64,000 nt of DNA from Anabaena sp. FACHB-1237 (lineage in GTDB: Bacteria; Cyanobacteriota; Cyanobacteriia; Cyanobacteriales; Nostocaceae): contig NZ_JACJPV010000001.1 in assembly GCF_014696225.1 (NCBI RefSeq), positions 124,001 to 188,000 of the forward strand. The letters run 5' to 3'. The notes beneath the pieces were generated by a model. It was not told the DNA's origin. It was given only the letters and a program-made list of their open reading frames with translations, and searched no databases. Position 1 is the first letter of the stretch. The number at the start of each line of letters is the position of its first letter. The translations under genes were made by a program, and so were the position numbers. This document shows positions 24,801-33,105 of the stretch, piece by piece.

Positions 24801-27443
24801 TTAGACATCTCCATCATTAACCAAGCGTTGACGATGAATGTGCAACATCTGAAATTCTGTCATCATTTCTGACTCTGGAGTGCGGAGTGAGGAGTGCTGA
24901 TAGCTGACCCTTGAAAACATTAATAATATCTGTTCAGGACGCAATATTGAACCATCAGCGCGACAACTTCCTAAATAACGAATTACTGCGATAGATTCTC
25001 CATCTACAATTGTAGTTTTAATTAACTCTATTTCCCACAATCTTTCTCGCAGATTTATCATTTGTTCTTTTCCTGACTTGGTTGTATGTGGTGTTAAAAT
25101 CTCCTGTGCATTTTTAATACTATCTATCCAATTTTGCCATTGTTCATGACTGGCTGATGACGTAGATATAGTTAATAAATACTCTGCTCCTACCAATGTT
25201 TGATTAGCTGACTTATTTTTTAAGTCAACCTCTACTACTTTATACACAGGTATATCTGCTGGTAATTGATTTACTAACTGTTGCTGAAAATTATTAATAT
25301 CCATCCGTTCTGTTAATTCAAAGTCTACCATTTCGCCACTACTAGTTGCGCCTAAAGCTAAAGCACTAGCTATAGCAATACGTGGTGAAGGATGAAAACC
25401 TCCTGTAAAAGCTATCGGTAAACCTGCACGACGGATAACTCTATCAAATAATCTTAACAAATCTAAATGACTGACTAAAGCCATATCACCTTGTTTACCA
25501 AACCATACCCGCAGTCTTTGACTCTTTGTGGTATTGGGAACAAATTCACCTTGAAACTGGGGAATAGGAGGTGCAGGAATTACCACATTATGCCCAAATT
25601 CCGGGCTACAAACCCCACAATGGGAACAACCTTCAAAAGAGCAGTCAGGAACGGTTGCGGCTGCTAGAGCGCGTTCTAGGTCTTCCTGAAGCCATTTTTT
25701 ATCTATACCTGTATCTATGTGATCCCAAGGTAGGGGAATGTCTAAGGGAGATACTGGTTTTTGTTCGTCGTTGGTATGAAATAAGTTCCATTCGCCATTT
25801 TCCACTTGACGATATTTCCAGTCTAGGCCAGCCTCGGATATGGCTTGTCCCCAGGCTGCGTAAGCTGTTTGTATATTATCAAACCATGAATCCATACCTG
25901 CCCCTAGTTCCCAAGCCCGACGGAGAACTTTTCCGAGACTGCGATCGCCTCTGCCGATAAAATCTTCCATAGCAGAAATACGAATATCGGTAAAATTGGC
26001 TTTAACATTTCGCATTTGGCGAAATTCCTGCCGCAACAAGTCTCGTTTACGCGCAAATTCTGCCGTTGCTACGGAATGCCATTGAAAAGGTGTATGGGGT
26101 TTAGGGGTAAAATTAGAAATAGTTAAGGTAAAATTAATTGGCCTACGTCCTTTACTCCAACATTCCCGTTGTAACCATCGGATAGTGTCTGCAATACCAA
26201 TCACATCTTCATCAGTTTCACCGGGTAGACCAATCATAAAATACAATTTGATTTTATCCCAACCTTGATCTCTAGCGGTTTTTATCCCCCGCAATAATTC
26301 CTCATTGGTTAACCCTTTATTTACTATATCGCGCATTCTTTGCGTTCCCGCTTCTGGCGCAAAAGTCAAACTTCCCTGCCGTGTTCCTCCTAAAATATTA
26401 GCAATATTTTCATCAAACCTATCTACTCGTTGACTGGGAAGTGATAGGGAAATATTGTCATTCTTTAAGCGGTTTTTAATTTCCATACCCACCGCAGGTA
26501 AAGCCAAATAATCGGAACAACTCAGAGATAATAGAGAAAATTCGCTGTACCCCGTTTGTCGCATTCCCGTTTCTATGGCTTCTACCACTTTTTCCGGTTC
26601 TACATCTCGCGCTGGCCTGGTTAACATTCCTGGTTGACAAAAACGACAACCGCGAGTACATCCCCTACGAATTTCCATAACTAGTCTATCATGTACTGTT
26701 TCCATATAAGGAACTAAACCGATGGAATAGGCAGGAATAGGAGTAGCCACACGCCGAATGATACGCTCTGGTACATCTGCTGTGAGAGGATAGACAGATC
26801 CGGTATCAGCCATAGCATAAAATTGAGGTACATAAACACCAGGAATTTGTGCCAAATCTAGTAAAATAGCTTTTTTGCTTAAACCAGCATTTTTGCCTTC
26901 TGCCATCACTAAACCTATTTCGGGAAGGAGTTCTTCTCCATCCCCTAAAGCGAAAAAGTCGAAAAAGTCTGCATAAGGTTCGGGGTTAGATGTGGCAGTT
27001 TGTCCACCCGCAAAAATTAGGGGATAATTCCCTTGGAGTCTTTCTTCCCAAGTCAGAGGAATACCTGCTAAGTCTAACATTTCTAAGATGTTAGTCGCGC
27101 CTAATTCATAGCTGAGACTAAAACCTAAAATATCAAATTCTGTTAAGGCACGTTTTGATTCTACTGCAAATAGTGGTATTTGAGTTTGACGAAGTTTAGC
27201 AATTAAGTCTGGACCAGGAAGATAAGAGCGATCGCATAATTGTCCAGGTTGAGCATTTAAAATATTATATAGGATAATATGTCCTAAATTGGACGCGCCC
27301 ACTTCATATATTTCAGGATAAGTTAATACCCAGCGTACTGTAGCATTTTCCCAAGGTTTATGAACCGCTAACCGCTCATTGCCTAAATAACGGGCAGGTT
27401 TTAAAATATCTGATGTGATTAATTTTTCAGTTATAATAGTCAC
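24801..27443 (-). CDS. Fused radical SAM protein with DUF2344 domain
   Basis: An 880-residue protein joining an uncharacterised radical SAM module (TIGR03960 type) to a C-terminal radical SAM-linked domain (TIGR03936/DUF2344). The N-terminal domain resembles a B12-binding fold (TYPEIYEVGASNLGH). The 4Fe-4S motif is RRGCTRGCRFCQPG near residue 260. A cysteine cluster CSFEGCSHCGVC near residue 620 may bind a second cluster. The DUF2344 part has VWFGKQGDMALVSHLDLLR and GGFHPSPRIAIASALALG. This family is often encoded beside rne/rng, as here; it may modify RNA or the ribosome, but the reaction is unknown. Near the C-terminus about 13 residues (SYQHSSLRTPESE) derive from heptamer repeats inserted in frame. 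Confidence 0.88.
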   Translation of the reverse strand: MTIITEKLITSDILKPARYLGNERLAVHKPWENATVRWVLTYPEIYEVGASNLGHIILYNILNAQPGQLCDRSYLPGPDLIAKLRQTQIPLFAVESKRALTEFDILGFSLSYELGATNILEMLDLAGIPLTWEERLQGNYPLIFAGGQTATSNPEPYADFFDFFALGDGEELLPEIGLVMAEGKNAGLSKKAILLDLAQIPGVYVPQFYAMADTGSVYPLTADVPERIIRRVATPIPAYSIGLVPYMETVHDRLVMEIRRGCTRGCRFCQPGMLTRPARDVEPEKVVEAIETGMRQTGYSEFSLLSLSCSDYLALPAVGMEIKNRLKNDNISLSLPSQRVDRFDENIANILGGTRQGSLTFAPEAGTQRMRDIVNKGLTNEELLRGIKTARDQGWDKIKLYFMIGLPGETDEDVIGIADTIRWLQRECWSKGRRPINFTLTISNFTPKPHTPFQWHSVATAEFARKRDLLRQEFRQMRNVKANFTDIRISAMEDFIGRGDRSLGKVLRRAWELGAGMDSWFDNIQTAYAAWGQAISEAGLDWKYRQVENGEWNLFHTNDEQKPVSPLDIPLPWDHIDTGIDKKWLQEDLERALAAATVPDCSFEGCSHCGVCSPEFGHNVVIPAPPIPQFQGEFVPNTTKSQRLRVWFGKQGDMALVSHLDLLRLFDRVIRRAGLPIAFTGGFHPSPRIAIASALALGATSSGEMVDFELTERMDINNFQQQLVNQLPADIPVYKVVEVDLKNKSANQTLVGAEYLLTISTSSASHEQWQNWIDSIKNAQEILTPHTTKSGKEQMINLRERLWEIELIKTTIVDGESIAVIRYLGSCRADGSILRPEQILLMFSRVSYQHSSLRTPESEMMTEFQMLHIHRQRLVNDGDV
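24873..24910. repeat. Heptamer repeat insertion inside the radical SAM gene
   Basis: GGAGTGCGGAGTGAGGAGTG followed by CTGATAGCTGA is the same short-tandem repeat material seen in intergenic regions (for example 1-8 and 24017-24046). Here it is within the coding frame and adds about 13 residues without breaking it. Confidence 0.7.
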
Positions 27444-27527
27444 TTTGTCTCTCTTTATAACTATGTAAATAAAGCTAACAGTTTTTAATTATAGCATGAT
27501 TGTAAGTATTTCGAGATAAGTAGGGTG

Positions 27528-27643
27528 TGTTAGCGATAGCGTAACGCACCATAGCACCATAAATGGCAATTATTTATAGATAAAGTGTTAGCGATAGCGT
27601 AACGCACCATAGCACCATAAATGGCAATTATTTATAGATAAAG
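27528..27643. repeat. Perfect 58-bp tandem duplication
   Basis: Two identical 58-bp units (27528-27585 and 27586-27643), each TGTTAGCGATAGCGTAACGC followed by ACCATAGCACCATAAATGGC and an A+T-rich tail. Each contains the palindrome GTTAGCGATAGCGTAACGC. Perfect identity suggests a recent slippage event. Confidence 0.9.
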
Positions 27644-27936
27644 CGATTAAAAATTGGCGACTAGAAATCGCATCTACACAAATAAAACCTGCCTACGCAG
27701 GTTAAAATATTTATACCAATTCTGTATGAAGATTCTCTAAATTTAGATCATAAATGAACCACGAAGACACAAAGGAAGCGAAGAAAGAAATACAAGATCA
27801 AAAAATTTGGCGCAAACTCATAAAGAAATGGTATTACTATATTATTATTAGTCCACGAAAGTGGACTTTGATTGTGTAGCAGCGAATTACATTCGCCCAA
27901 TACCGCCCAATAAATTTAAAATATCCTCTTAATTTA
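27644..27936. other. Spacer with two small hairpins
   Basis: Contains AACCTGCCTACGCAGGTT (27689-27706) and AGTCCACGAAAGTGGACT (27850-27867), both compact stem-loops, the second of a kind that recurs in cyanobacterial spacers. No gene seen. Confidence 0.5.
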
Positions 27937-28806
27937 TCACCTAATTTCCCAAGCAACTTGACTTAAAATATTCATAGGTTTAATCTCTTTTAATAACTGC
28001 ATTTGTTCTGTATTTTTAACTAATAAACAACCTGCAAAACCCAAAGAATTAATCGAAATTGAAGCAAACTCTTCTAACTTTCTAGGAACTATTAATAACC
28101 ATTCTTTAGTTGCTAATAAATTATATGCTGCTGATTGTTGATGATTAATTTCTGTAATTCCTAAATATGCTAGTAATGTCTTATATTTCTCATAAATTGT
28201 AATTATATCATCTGTAATATTGATTTTAGCAAAAGCGTGTAAAAAAGGCAATGTAGGAATAATACCAACATCATGAGAAAATTTGGCTAATGCTAATAAT
28301 GGAGTAATGGGAATATCTGTTTTTGAAAAAGGTACTAATTGCAAATGTTTATGTTTTTGACTAGCGCCAGCAATTTTACCACCATTATAAAATACTAAAC
28401 CAGGAAAATCTTGTAAACAAGTCCATGTAGCGGTAAAATCTGCTAAATCTAATAAAGTTTCTTGTTGTACAAAATTGCGAGTCACAATTAATAAATGATG
28501 ATTGACAACATTGAATTTATTTAAAATACAAAGATGTGTATTAGAAATTTCTGTAACAAATAAATCTGGTTCAGGAGGTAAAAAAGGATTGAATTGTTGA
28601 CCATGAATATCTTTTTTCTTGGCTGCTTTTTGTTTATTATTAATATTAGTTAAAATTCTCACTAAAAATTGCACTCCATCTTGTTCAACTATTTCTAATT
28701 CTGTGGAAATGGATTTTAATGCACCTGTTTCTAAGGCCTTTTGAGTGGTTTGCTTTACGCTTGTCCATAATGTTCCTGGTTTTAATAGTATTGTATTGTT
28801 ATTCAT
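27937..28806 (-). CDS. ATP adenylyltransferase / Ap4A phosphorylase-like
   Basis: A 289-residue HIT-superfamily nucleotidyltransferase that phosphorolyses diadenosine tetraphosphate to ADP and ATP. The catalytic histidine triad variant is in GASQKHKHLQLVPF near residue 150, preceded by NPFLPPEPDLFV and HHLLIVTRNFVQQETLL, which match the Ap4A phosphorylase family rather than classic HIT proteins. A C-terminal domain (YNLLATKEWLLIVPR) completes the family layout. ATG start with no nearby co-directional gene. Confidence 0.9.
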   Translation of the reverse strand: MNNNTILLKPGTLWTSVKQTTQKALETGALKSISTELEIVEQDGVQFLVRILTNINNKQKAAKKKDIHGQQFNPFLPPEPDLFVTEISNTHLCILNKFNVVNHHLLIVTRNFVQQETLLDLADFTATWTCLQDFPGLVFYNGGKIAGASQKHKHLQLVPFSKTDIPITPLLALAKFSHDVGIIPTLPFLHAFAKINITDDIITIYEKYKTLLAYLGITEINHQQSAAYNLLATKEWLLIVPRKLEEFASISINSLGFAGCLLVKNTEQMQLLKEIKPMNILSQVAWEIR

Positions 28807-28855
28807 AATATATAAAATAATATATAAAATTTAGATAAATTTAGATAAATTTAGA

Positions 28856-28886
28856 TCCCGGACTTCTTTAAGAAGTAGGGGATCTA
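28856..28886. repeat. CCCCGACTTCTT hairpin repeat, copy 2
   Basis: AGATCCCGGACTTCTTTAAG followed by AAGTAGGGGATCT; two arm mismatches. Same family as 7487-7518. Confidence 0.7.
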
Positions 28887-28890
28887 AAGA

Positions 28891-29079
28891 TTAACACCAA
28901 ATACGACCACGACGGAAAGGTTTATCAGGTTCAGTTTGTTGGGCTTTTTGTCTAGCCATTTCCTGTTACCAAAAACTATAATCTTCCAAACCAGTTGACA
29001 GAATATTACGTTTAATTTCTTCTGGTTGTTTAGGTTGTGGTTCGCTAGAATTTACCGATGTTTTATTTTTTTGACTCAT
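28891..29079 (-). pseudogene. Small hypothetical gene interrupted by a stop codon
   Basis: A 62-codon frame starting MSQKNKTSVNSSEPQPKQ, reading LEDYSFW, then a TAA stop (28966-28968), then continuing in the same frame QEMARQKAQQTEPDKPFRRG to RIWC and stop. A C-to-T change in a CAA codon would explain it. Composition is uniform on both sides, so this looks like one recently broken small gene. Alternatively the frame ends at the first stop as a 38-residue protein. Function unknown. Confidence 0.55.
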
Positions 29080-29271
29080 AATATTAACAACTCCTAAATC
29101 ATACAACTACAAGAAGATTTAATTTGCTGATAGCTACGATATTGAAAAGCAGCCGGATAATTATAATTAGCGCCATGTAATAAATCCATGCGAAGCACAG
29201 GGAGGGTGAGAAAGGGGTGCGATCGCTCCTATGAGGATATGTGGTAGTTTTAGAGCGATGGCTTATCACCT

Positions 29272-29596
29272 AAAAAAGATTCTGGTGAATCACAACTCGT
29301 TAAATTACCCTTCAACATCAATTTAACGCCTTCACCAAACCAGTCTTCTTCACAAGGAAGAAGTTAAACTCGAAATCCAGGGGGGTATCCTTTTGCGGGC
29401 GACGACGCGGAGTAACTCACCCCATTATACCACTCACCTCAACGAAAGTAATAAGTCTATTGACCCATCCCTTGGCGCACGGTTCGCCTCGATGAATTGA
29501 CGAACAACCCTTGTCAGTTCCGGGGTTTCGGATACCTGGCACGGGGGTGGTGGAAAACTGGACTTAGATCCCACATTCCGCACCCTGGGGTGTCAC
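29272..29596 (-). ncRNA. Structured RNA, candidate HEARO/IscB-type omega RNA without IscB
   Basis: On the minus strand a G+C-rich block of about 325 nt stands out from its A+T-rich surroundings. A long-range stem joins CCAGGTATCC with GGATACCCCCCTGG. Inside it are AACCC/GGGTT and GTTCG/CGAAC hairpins. After it come CTTCTTCCTTGTGAAGAAG and a nested hairpin GGTGAA-CGTTAAATT, closed by AATTTAACG and ATTCACC, then TCTTTTTT as a likely terminator. CCCCGGAACTG and GATGGGTCAATAGACTTA resemble remembered blocks of IscB omega RNA (CCCCGGAACUG; GAUGGAGCAAUCUAUC). A GATAAT box at 29602-29607 could be its -10. It lacks the RNase P and tmRNA signatures. No IscB gene follows. Structure is seen; family is inference. 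Confidence 0.55.
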
Positions 29597-29655
29597 ATGG
29601 TATTATCACTTAATTTACTCTTGATTTTTGGATATAAATTATGCGTTTTTGGCAT
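29593..29655 (-). other. Twenty-codon leader frame with strong ribosome-binding site
   Basis: GGAGGTAGG precedes an ATG that opens MPKTHNLYPKIKSKLSDNTM and then a stop, just upstream of the structured RNA. The first residues resemble the start of bacterial reverse transcriptases (MPKT..NLY), so it may be a remnant of one, or a short leader peptide. Weak evidence. Confidence 0.3.
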
Positions 29656-29820
29656 CCTACCTCCGTTAATTTTCCGAGAATTAGTATACAATACAACCTC
29701 ATGTTATCATAAAAAACGGTAAAAACCGATTGTGACAGTTGAGGGTGCGAAAGATAGGTTTAATAAAATAATAAAAATTTAATAACACATACAAAAAGTT
29801 TGATAGTTAACATCTAACTG

Positions 29821-30210
29821 TTAACTCTTATGTCTTTGCCAAATTTGATTTATGAATAAATTTAATTGTTTTTGAGCAATCTTATCAATTTCAAATCTTA
29901 GCTCCTTTGGTACAAGCTGTGATAATAAATTAATAACTTCTGTATCTAAAGCGGGTCTAAACGCGGTAGTATTCCATAATAAATCACCTGCTTCTCGTAA
30001 ATCAATAATATTAGCAGTATCTTCGTGCAGATTTCCGTTAAAATAGTGATTATAATGTTGTAAATCGTCATGATACTCAACTAACAATAAAGGACGAACC
30101 CAACATAAACCACGAGAAACTACTTCTTCAATTACTTCTACATAAAGATGCTTATTGTAATCATCTAAAGATATAATTTGCCCTGATTGAAACTTTGGTT
30201 TAATATTCAT
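29821..30210 (-). CDS. Conserved hypothetical protein
   Basis: 129 residues, soluble, no recognisable motif beyond a compact N-terminal beta-type region (GQIISLDDYNKHLYVEVIEE; CWVRPLLLVEY) and a helical C-terminus (LVPKELRFEIDKIAQKQLNL). I recall similar short proteins in filamentous cyanobacteria but no function. It is divergent to clpS across a spacer holding a 12-bp inverted repeat. ATG start. Confidence 0.65.
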   Translation of the reverse strand: MNIKPKFQSGQIISLDDYNKHLYVEVIEEVVSRGLCWVRPLLLVEYHDDLQHYNHYFNGNLHEDTANIIDLREAGDLLWNTTAFRPALDTEVINLLSQLVPKELRFEIDKIAQKQLNLFINQIWQRHKS

Positions 30211-30241
30211 ATTGATTTAATTTTCTCTCAATTTCTGGATC

Positions 30242-30271
30242 AACTTAATTATAATCAAGTATAATTAAGTT
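30242..30271. promoter_or_regulatory. Perfect 12-bp inverted repeat between divergent genes
   Basis: AACTTAATTATA and TATAATTAAGTT separated by six bases, placed 32 bp upstream of the 29821-30210 gene and about 180 bp upstream of clpS. Could be an operator for a dimeric regulator or a hairpin in a leader; TATAAT inside the right arm may also be a -10 box. Confidence 0.4.
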
Positions 30272-30451
30272 TATATCCCTGTGATGACAATGCTGAACAG
30301 TTAGCGTAGCAACAATTAAGGTACTTAGGTAATTAACTGATGATCAAAGTTAGACATAAATAAACTGTTAAGTCTATCTTGCTGATGTTGTACCTATATC
30401 CTTTACTTTGCTATATATTGTAGTCTATTAAAATTAAAAGAGCAAAGAATA

Positions 30452-30733
30452 GTGTCAGTTCAAACCATTGAGAAAAACTCTACTACCCGCAAAATTGCAC
30501 CTAGATATCGGGTGTTACTCCATAATGATGATTATAATTCTATGGAGTATGTTGTTCAAGTTCTTTTAACTACTGTTAGCAGTCTGACTCAACCTCAAGC
30601 TGTTAGTATTATGATGGAGGCACACCATAATGGTTTAGCTTTGGTGATTACTTGCGCTCAAGAACACGCTGAGTTTTATTGTGAAACGCTAAAAAGTCAT
30701 GGTTTAAGTAGTACAATAGAACCAGATGAATAG
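30452..30733 (+). CDS. clpS: ATP-dependent Clp protease adaptor ClpS
   Basis: The 93-residue adaptor that delivers N-degron substrates to ClpAP/ClpCP. The core PRYRVLLHNDDYNSMEYVVQ carries the substrate-pocket Asn-Asp-Asp residues. AHHNGLALVITCAQEHAEFY is the Clp ATPase-binding helix with the conserved A-x-E. The N-terminal tail (VQTIEKNSTTRKIA) is normal for cyanobacteria. It starts at GTG. Cyanobacteria often have two ClpS paralogues; which one this is was not decided. Confidence 0.93.
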   Translation: MSVQTIEKNSTTRKIAPRYRVLLHNDDYNSMEYVVQVLLTTVSSLTQPQAVSIMMEAHHNGLALVITCAQEHAEFYCETLKSHGLSSTIEPDE

Positions 30734-30808
30734 CTATCAGCTATCAGCTTTTAGTTGTAAAATTTGTTTTTTGCATGGCTAGATCATGTTAAATATTATC
30801 AAATATGA

Positions 30809-30841
30809 GATCCCCGATTTCTTCAAGAGGTTGGGGATCTA
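30809..30841. repeat. CCCCGACTTCTT hairpin repeat, copy 3
   Basis: GAGATCCCCGATTTCTTCAA with AGGTTGGGGATCT; G-T pairs and one mismatch in the arms. Between clpS and the CPBP gene. Confidence 0.7.
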
Positions 30842-30872
30842 AATAATTTTAATAGTGATCATATCAAGTATT

Positions 30873-31700
30873 ATGAAATTAAATTTGGCTGAATTTGCTC
30901 AACGCTCTGCTCCCGTGAGACTAGGTTGTTTTATTATAGCATTATTATTAATATGGTTGCCTTTTGCCATTCCTATTTATTTATTAGTTGCAGATACTAA
31001 TTTACAAAGTATTATTACATTAGTAATATTATATATCCAATTCATGATTTTAGTCAAGGTTTCTGGTAAGTTTATTTATCAACAACCTCGCATTTTTAGT
31101 GATTATGGTTTAGAGTTTTCGGGGCTGAATTTTGTGAATATTATTCAAGGTTTAAGTTTAGGTTTCTTCAATATATTCTTAGTTTTTATTATTCAAGGTT
31201 TATTAGGTTTATTAACATGGCAAAAACCGCAATTATTGTTAATTAACCTGATAGGAGAAAGTTTATTAGTGGGGTTAGGAATAGGTTTTGCAGAAGAGTT
31301 ATTTTTTCGTGGTTGGTTTTTAGAAGAATTGCGAAAAGATTATAGTTTTGATGTGGCTTTATGGGTAAGTGCAATTTTCTTTGCATTAACTCATTTTATT
31401 AAACCTATAGATGTGATGATTGCCAGTTTACCACAGTTTCCAGCTTTGATATTATTGGGTTTAAGTTTGGTATGGGCTAAAAAATGGAAAAGGGGAAGAT
31501 TGGGTTTCTCTATGGGTTTACATGGTGGTTTAGTGGGTGGTTATTATATTATTAATGTGGGTAATTTGGTGAAATATTCTGGTGTTGTTCCTGATTGGGT
31601 TACAGGGGTAAATAATAATCCTTTACAGGGTATAATGGGGGTAGTTTTTATGTTAGGTTTAGCTGGGTTGATGTATCACAAAGGAACAGCAAATAATTAG
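30873..31700 (+). CDS. CPBP family intramembrane metalloprotease
   Basis: A 275-residue multi-pass membrane protein of the CAAX-prenyl-protease/Abi family. About seven hydrophobic helices are visible. Catalytic motifs are AEELFFRGWFLEEL (EExxxR, zinc site and active glutamates), FFALTHFI and the late histidine in FSMGLHGGLVGG. Members process membrane proteins or act in bacteriocin immunity; the role here is unknown. I chose the ATG at 30873 (MKLNLAEF) over the in-frame GTG at 30855 because neither has a ribosome-binding site and ATG is commoner. Confidence 0.88.
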   Translation: MKLNLAEFAQRSAPVRLGCFIIALLLIWLPFAIPIYLLVADTNLQSIITLVILYIQFMILVKVSGKFIYQQPRIFSDYGLEFSGLNFVNIIQGLSLGFFNIFLVFIIQGLLGLLTWQKPQLLLINLIGESLLVGLGIGFAEELFFRGWFLEELRKDYSFDVALWVSAIFFALTHFIKPIDVMIASLPQFPALILLGLSLVWAKKWKRGRLGFSMGLHGGLVGGYYIINVGNLVKYSGVVPDWVTGVNNNPLQGIMGVVFMLGLAGLMYHKGTANN

Positions 31701-31772
31701 CCGTAGGGGCAAAACCCCTGTGGTTGCCCAAGGAGTCAGAATAAACAATTTGCACTCCGCACTACCCAATTA

Positions 31773-32237
31773 TCAATTCCCTAAATATTTTTGTACAACC
31801 ATCCAACCTGTGATAGATACCCAAGTTAAACCTATAAATAATAAGAGATTACAGGTAATATGTAAAGGTTTTGCCCAAGTTGCACCACTACTAATTTGAG
31901 TGGCACTAAAAGAGGAAATTAAGGTTAAAATAACGACGGTTACACCTGCTATTAAATGTGATGAATGTCCTAAATTTCCAAAATGTCCTAATGTGCCGAT
32001 AATACCAATTACTAGTAATAATAATACTAAACCTACCATTGTTAAACCGATGATATAATGGAGCGATCGCAATTCCTCACGGTTTCTTGGTAATAATATT
32101 CCTAAAGGTGCTTGTTGTCTGGTTCTCATGATAAACATAGAAAAACCACTAATAGCTAAAAATAGATATGCTAATAATGATAATCCCATAGACCAGGCTG
32201 CTATTTTCCATAGCCATAAAAATGAAGGTAGGTGCAT
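31773..32237 (-). CDS. DUF4079 domain membrane protein
   Basis: 154 residues with four membrane helices (WKIAAWSMGLSLLAYLFLAI; HYIIGLTMVGLVLLLLVIG; HLIAGVTVVILTLISSFSA; HITCNLLLFIGLTWVSITGW). Histidines at helix ends (LRSLHYIIG, LGHSSHLIAG, AKPLHITCN) give a cytochrome b561-like appearance and might bind haem, as proposed for the DUF4079 family. Function unknown. It converges with the CPBP gene, with a short palindromic repeat between them. Confidence 0.8.
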   Translation of the reverse strand: MHLPSFLWLWKIAAWSMGLSLLAYLFLAISGFSMFIMRTRQQAPLGILLPRNREELRSLHYIIGLTMVGLVLLLLVIGIIGTLGHFGNLGHSSHLIAGVTVVILTLISSFSATQISSGATWAKPLHITCNLLLFIGLTWVSITGWMVVQKYLGN

Positions 32238-32318
32238 ATTTTTTATTTCTTTATTTAGACAATTATCAAACTATTATATATCATAATTTCATTATTTGCA
32301 TTAGGAGTTAAAAAATAA

Positions 32319-32413
32319 GGCGTTGCTGAATTGGGATATGATATTTATTGCGCGCGTCAGCGAAGCGAACCACTTGCGTTAGATGCAAAGGAGCAAAGAC
32401 ACAAAGTTTCAAA
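32319..32413. repeat. GGCGTTGCTGAA MITE, copy 4 (truncated)
   Basis: Starts GGCGTTGCTGAATTGGGATA, contains GCGTCAGCGAAGCGAACCAC and AAAGTTTCAAAT, then loses similarity before the second end. An extra GAGCAAAGACAC interrupts the middle. Confidence 0.75.
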
Positions 32414-32493
32414 TATGGTATTTTATCACCAATTACCAGCCTGAATTAGATGAATAGTAATTTGTGTAACTAACAACAATAAAGAACAAAAAT

Positions 32494-33105
32494 ATGGCAA
32501 CTAAACTAACTGAAAGATTTGAAAAAGCTGTGGTTTATGCCATTCAATTGCATTCTTTACAAGTGCGTAAACAAACAGAAATTCCCTATGCGACTCACTT
32601 ATTGAGTGTATCATCTTTAGTATTAGAAGATGGGGGAGATGAAGATGAAGCGATCGCTGCATTATTACATGATGCTATTGAAGATCAGGAAGGGTTATAA
32701 ACAAGAAAAGTAAATATTAGAATATTTTGGAGAAAGAGTGACAGAAATAGTAGATGGTTGTACAGAATAAATTATCAAACCTAAACCACCTTGGCGCGAT
32801 CGCAAATTGAATTATTTAGAAAAAATTCGCAATGGTTTCTTACCGTCGTGTAGCCTTAGCAGATAAGCTCCATAATTCCCGTTATATTTTAACGGACAAA
32901 AGACAAAAGAAAGATGTAATTTGGGATAAATTCGGTGGTAAAAAAAGCAGGAATTTTATGGTTTTATCGCACGTTTTTAGATATTTATAAGGCCGATAAT
33001 TTTCTATCTATGTTACTACCAGAATTGGAAAAATAGGAAGATGGTGTAATTCGTTTATTTAGTTTTAATCCTGAACAGGAGGTAATTGTCAAATGGATTC
33101 CTTAA
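32494..33105 (+). pseudogene. HD-domain phosphohydrolase (RelA/SpoT HD-like), degraded
   Basis: An intact start, MATKLTERFEKAVVYAIQLH, leads to the HD motif AALLHDAIED, then a stop at 32698-32700. The original frame can be followed through several shifts: EYFGERVTEIVDGCTE, PPWRDRKLNYLEKIR, ALADKLHNSRYILTD and, at the end, FNPEQEVIVKWIP with a stop at 33103-33105. At least three frameshifts or stops occur, so the gene is dead. It resembles stand-alone HD hydrolases related to the SpoT ppGpp hydrolase domain. Its 3' end overlaps the start of the coiled-coil gene. Confidence 0.8.

Noticed and set aside
29250-29350. Short protein-like frame ending GNLTSCDSPESFLGDKPSL on the minus strand
   Set aside because: It has an upstream stop, and the DNA is better explained by nested perfect hairpins of the structured RNA.
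29272-29596. RNase P RNA, tmRNA or a group II intron for the structured RNA
   Set aside because: The RNase P core GAGGAAAGTCC, the tmRNA CCA-ending tRNA-like part and a group II domain V (GAGC...GTTC) could not be found on either strand.
32494-32700. Intact 68-residue HD protein
   Set aside because: The HD domain is cut short and the remaining domain can be read downstream through several frames, so it is a pseudogene.
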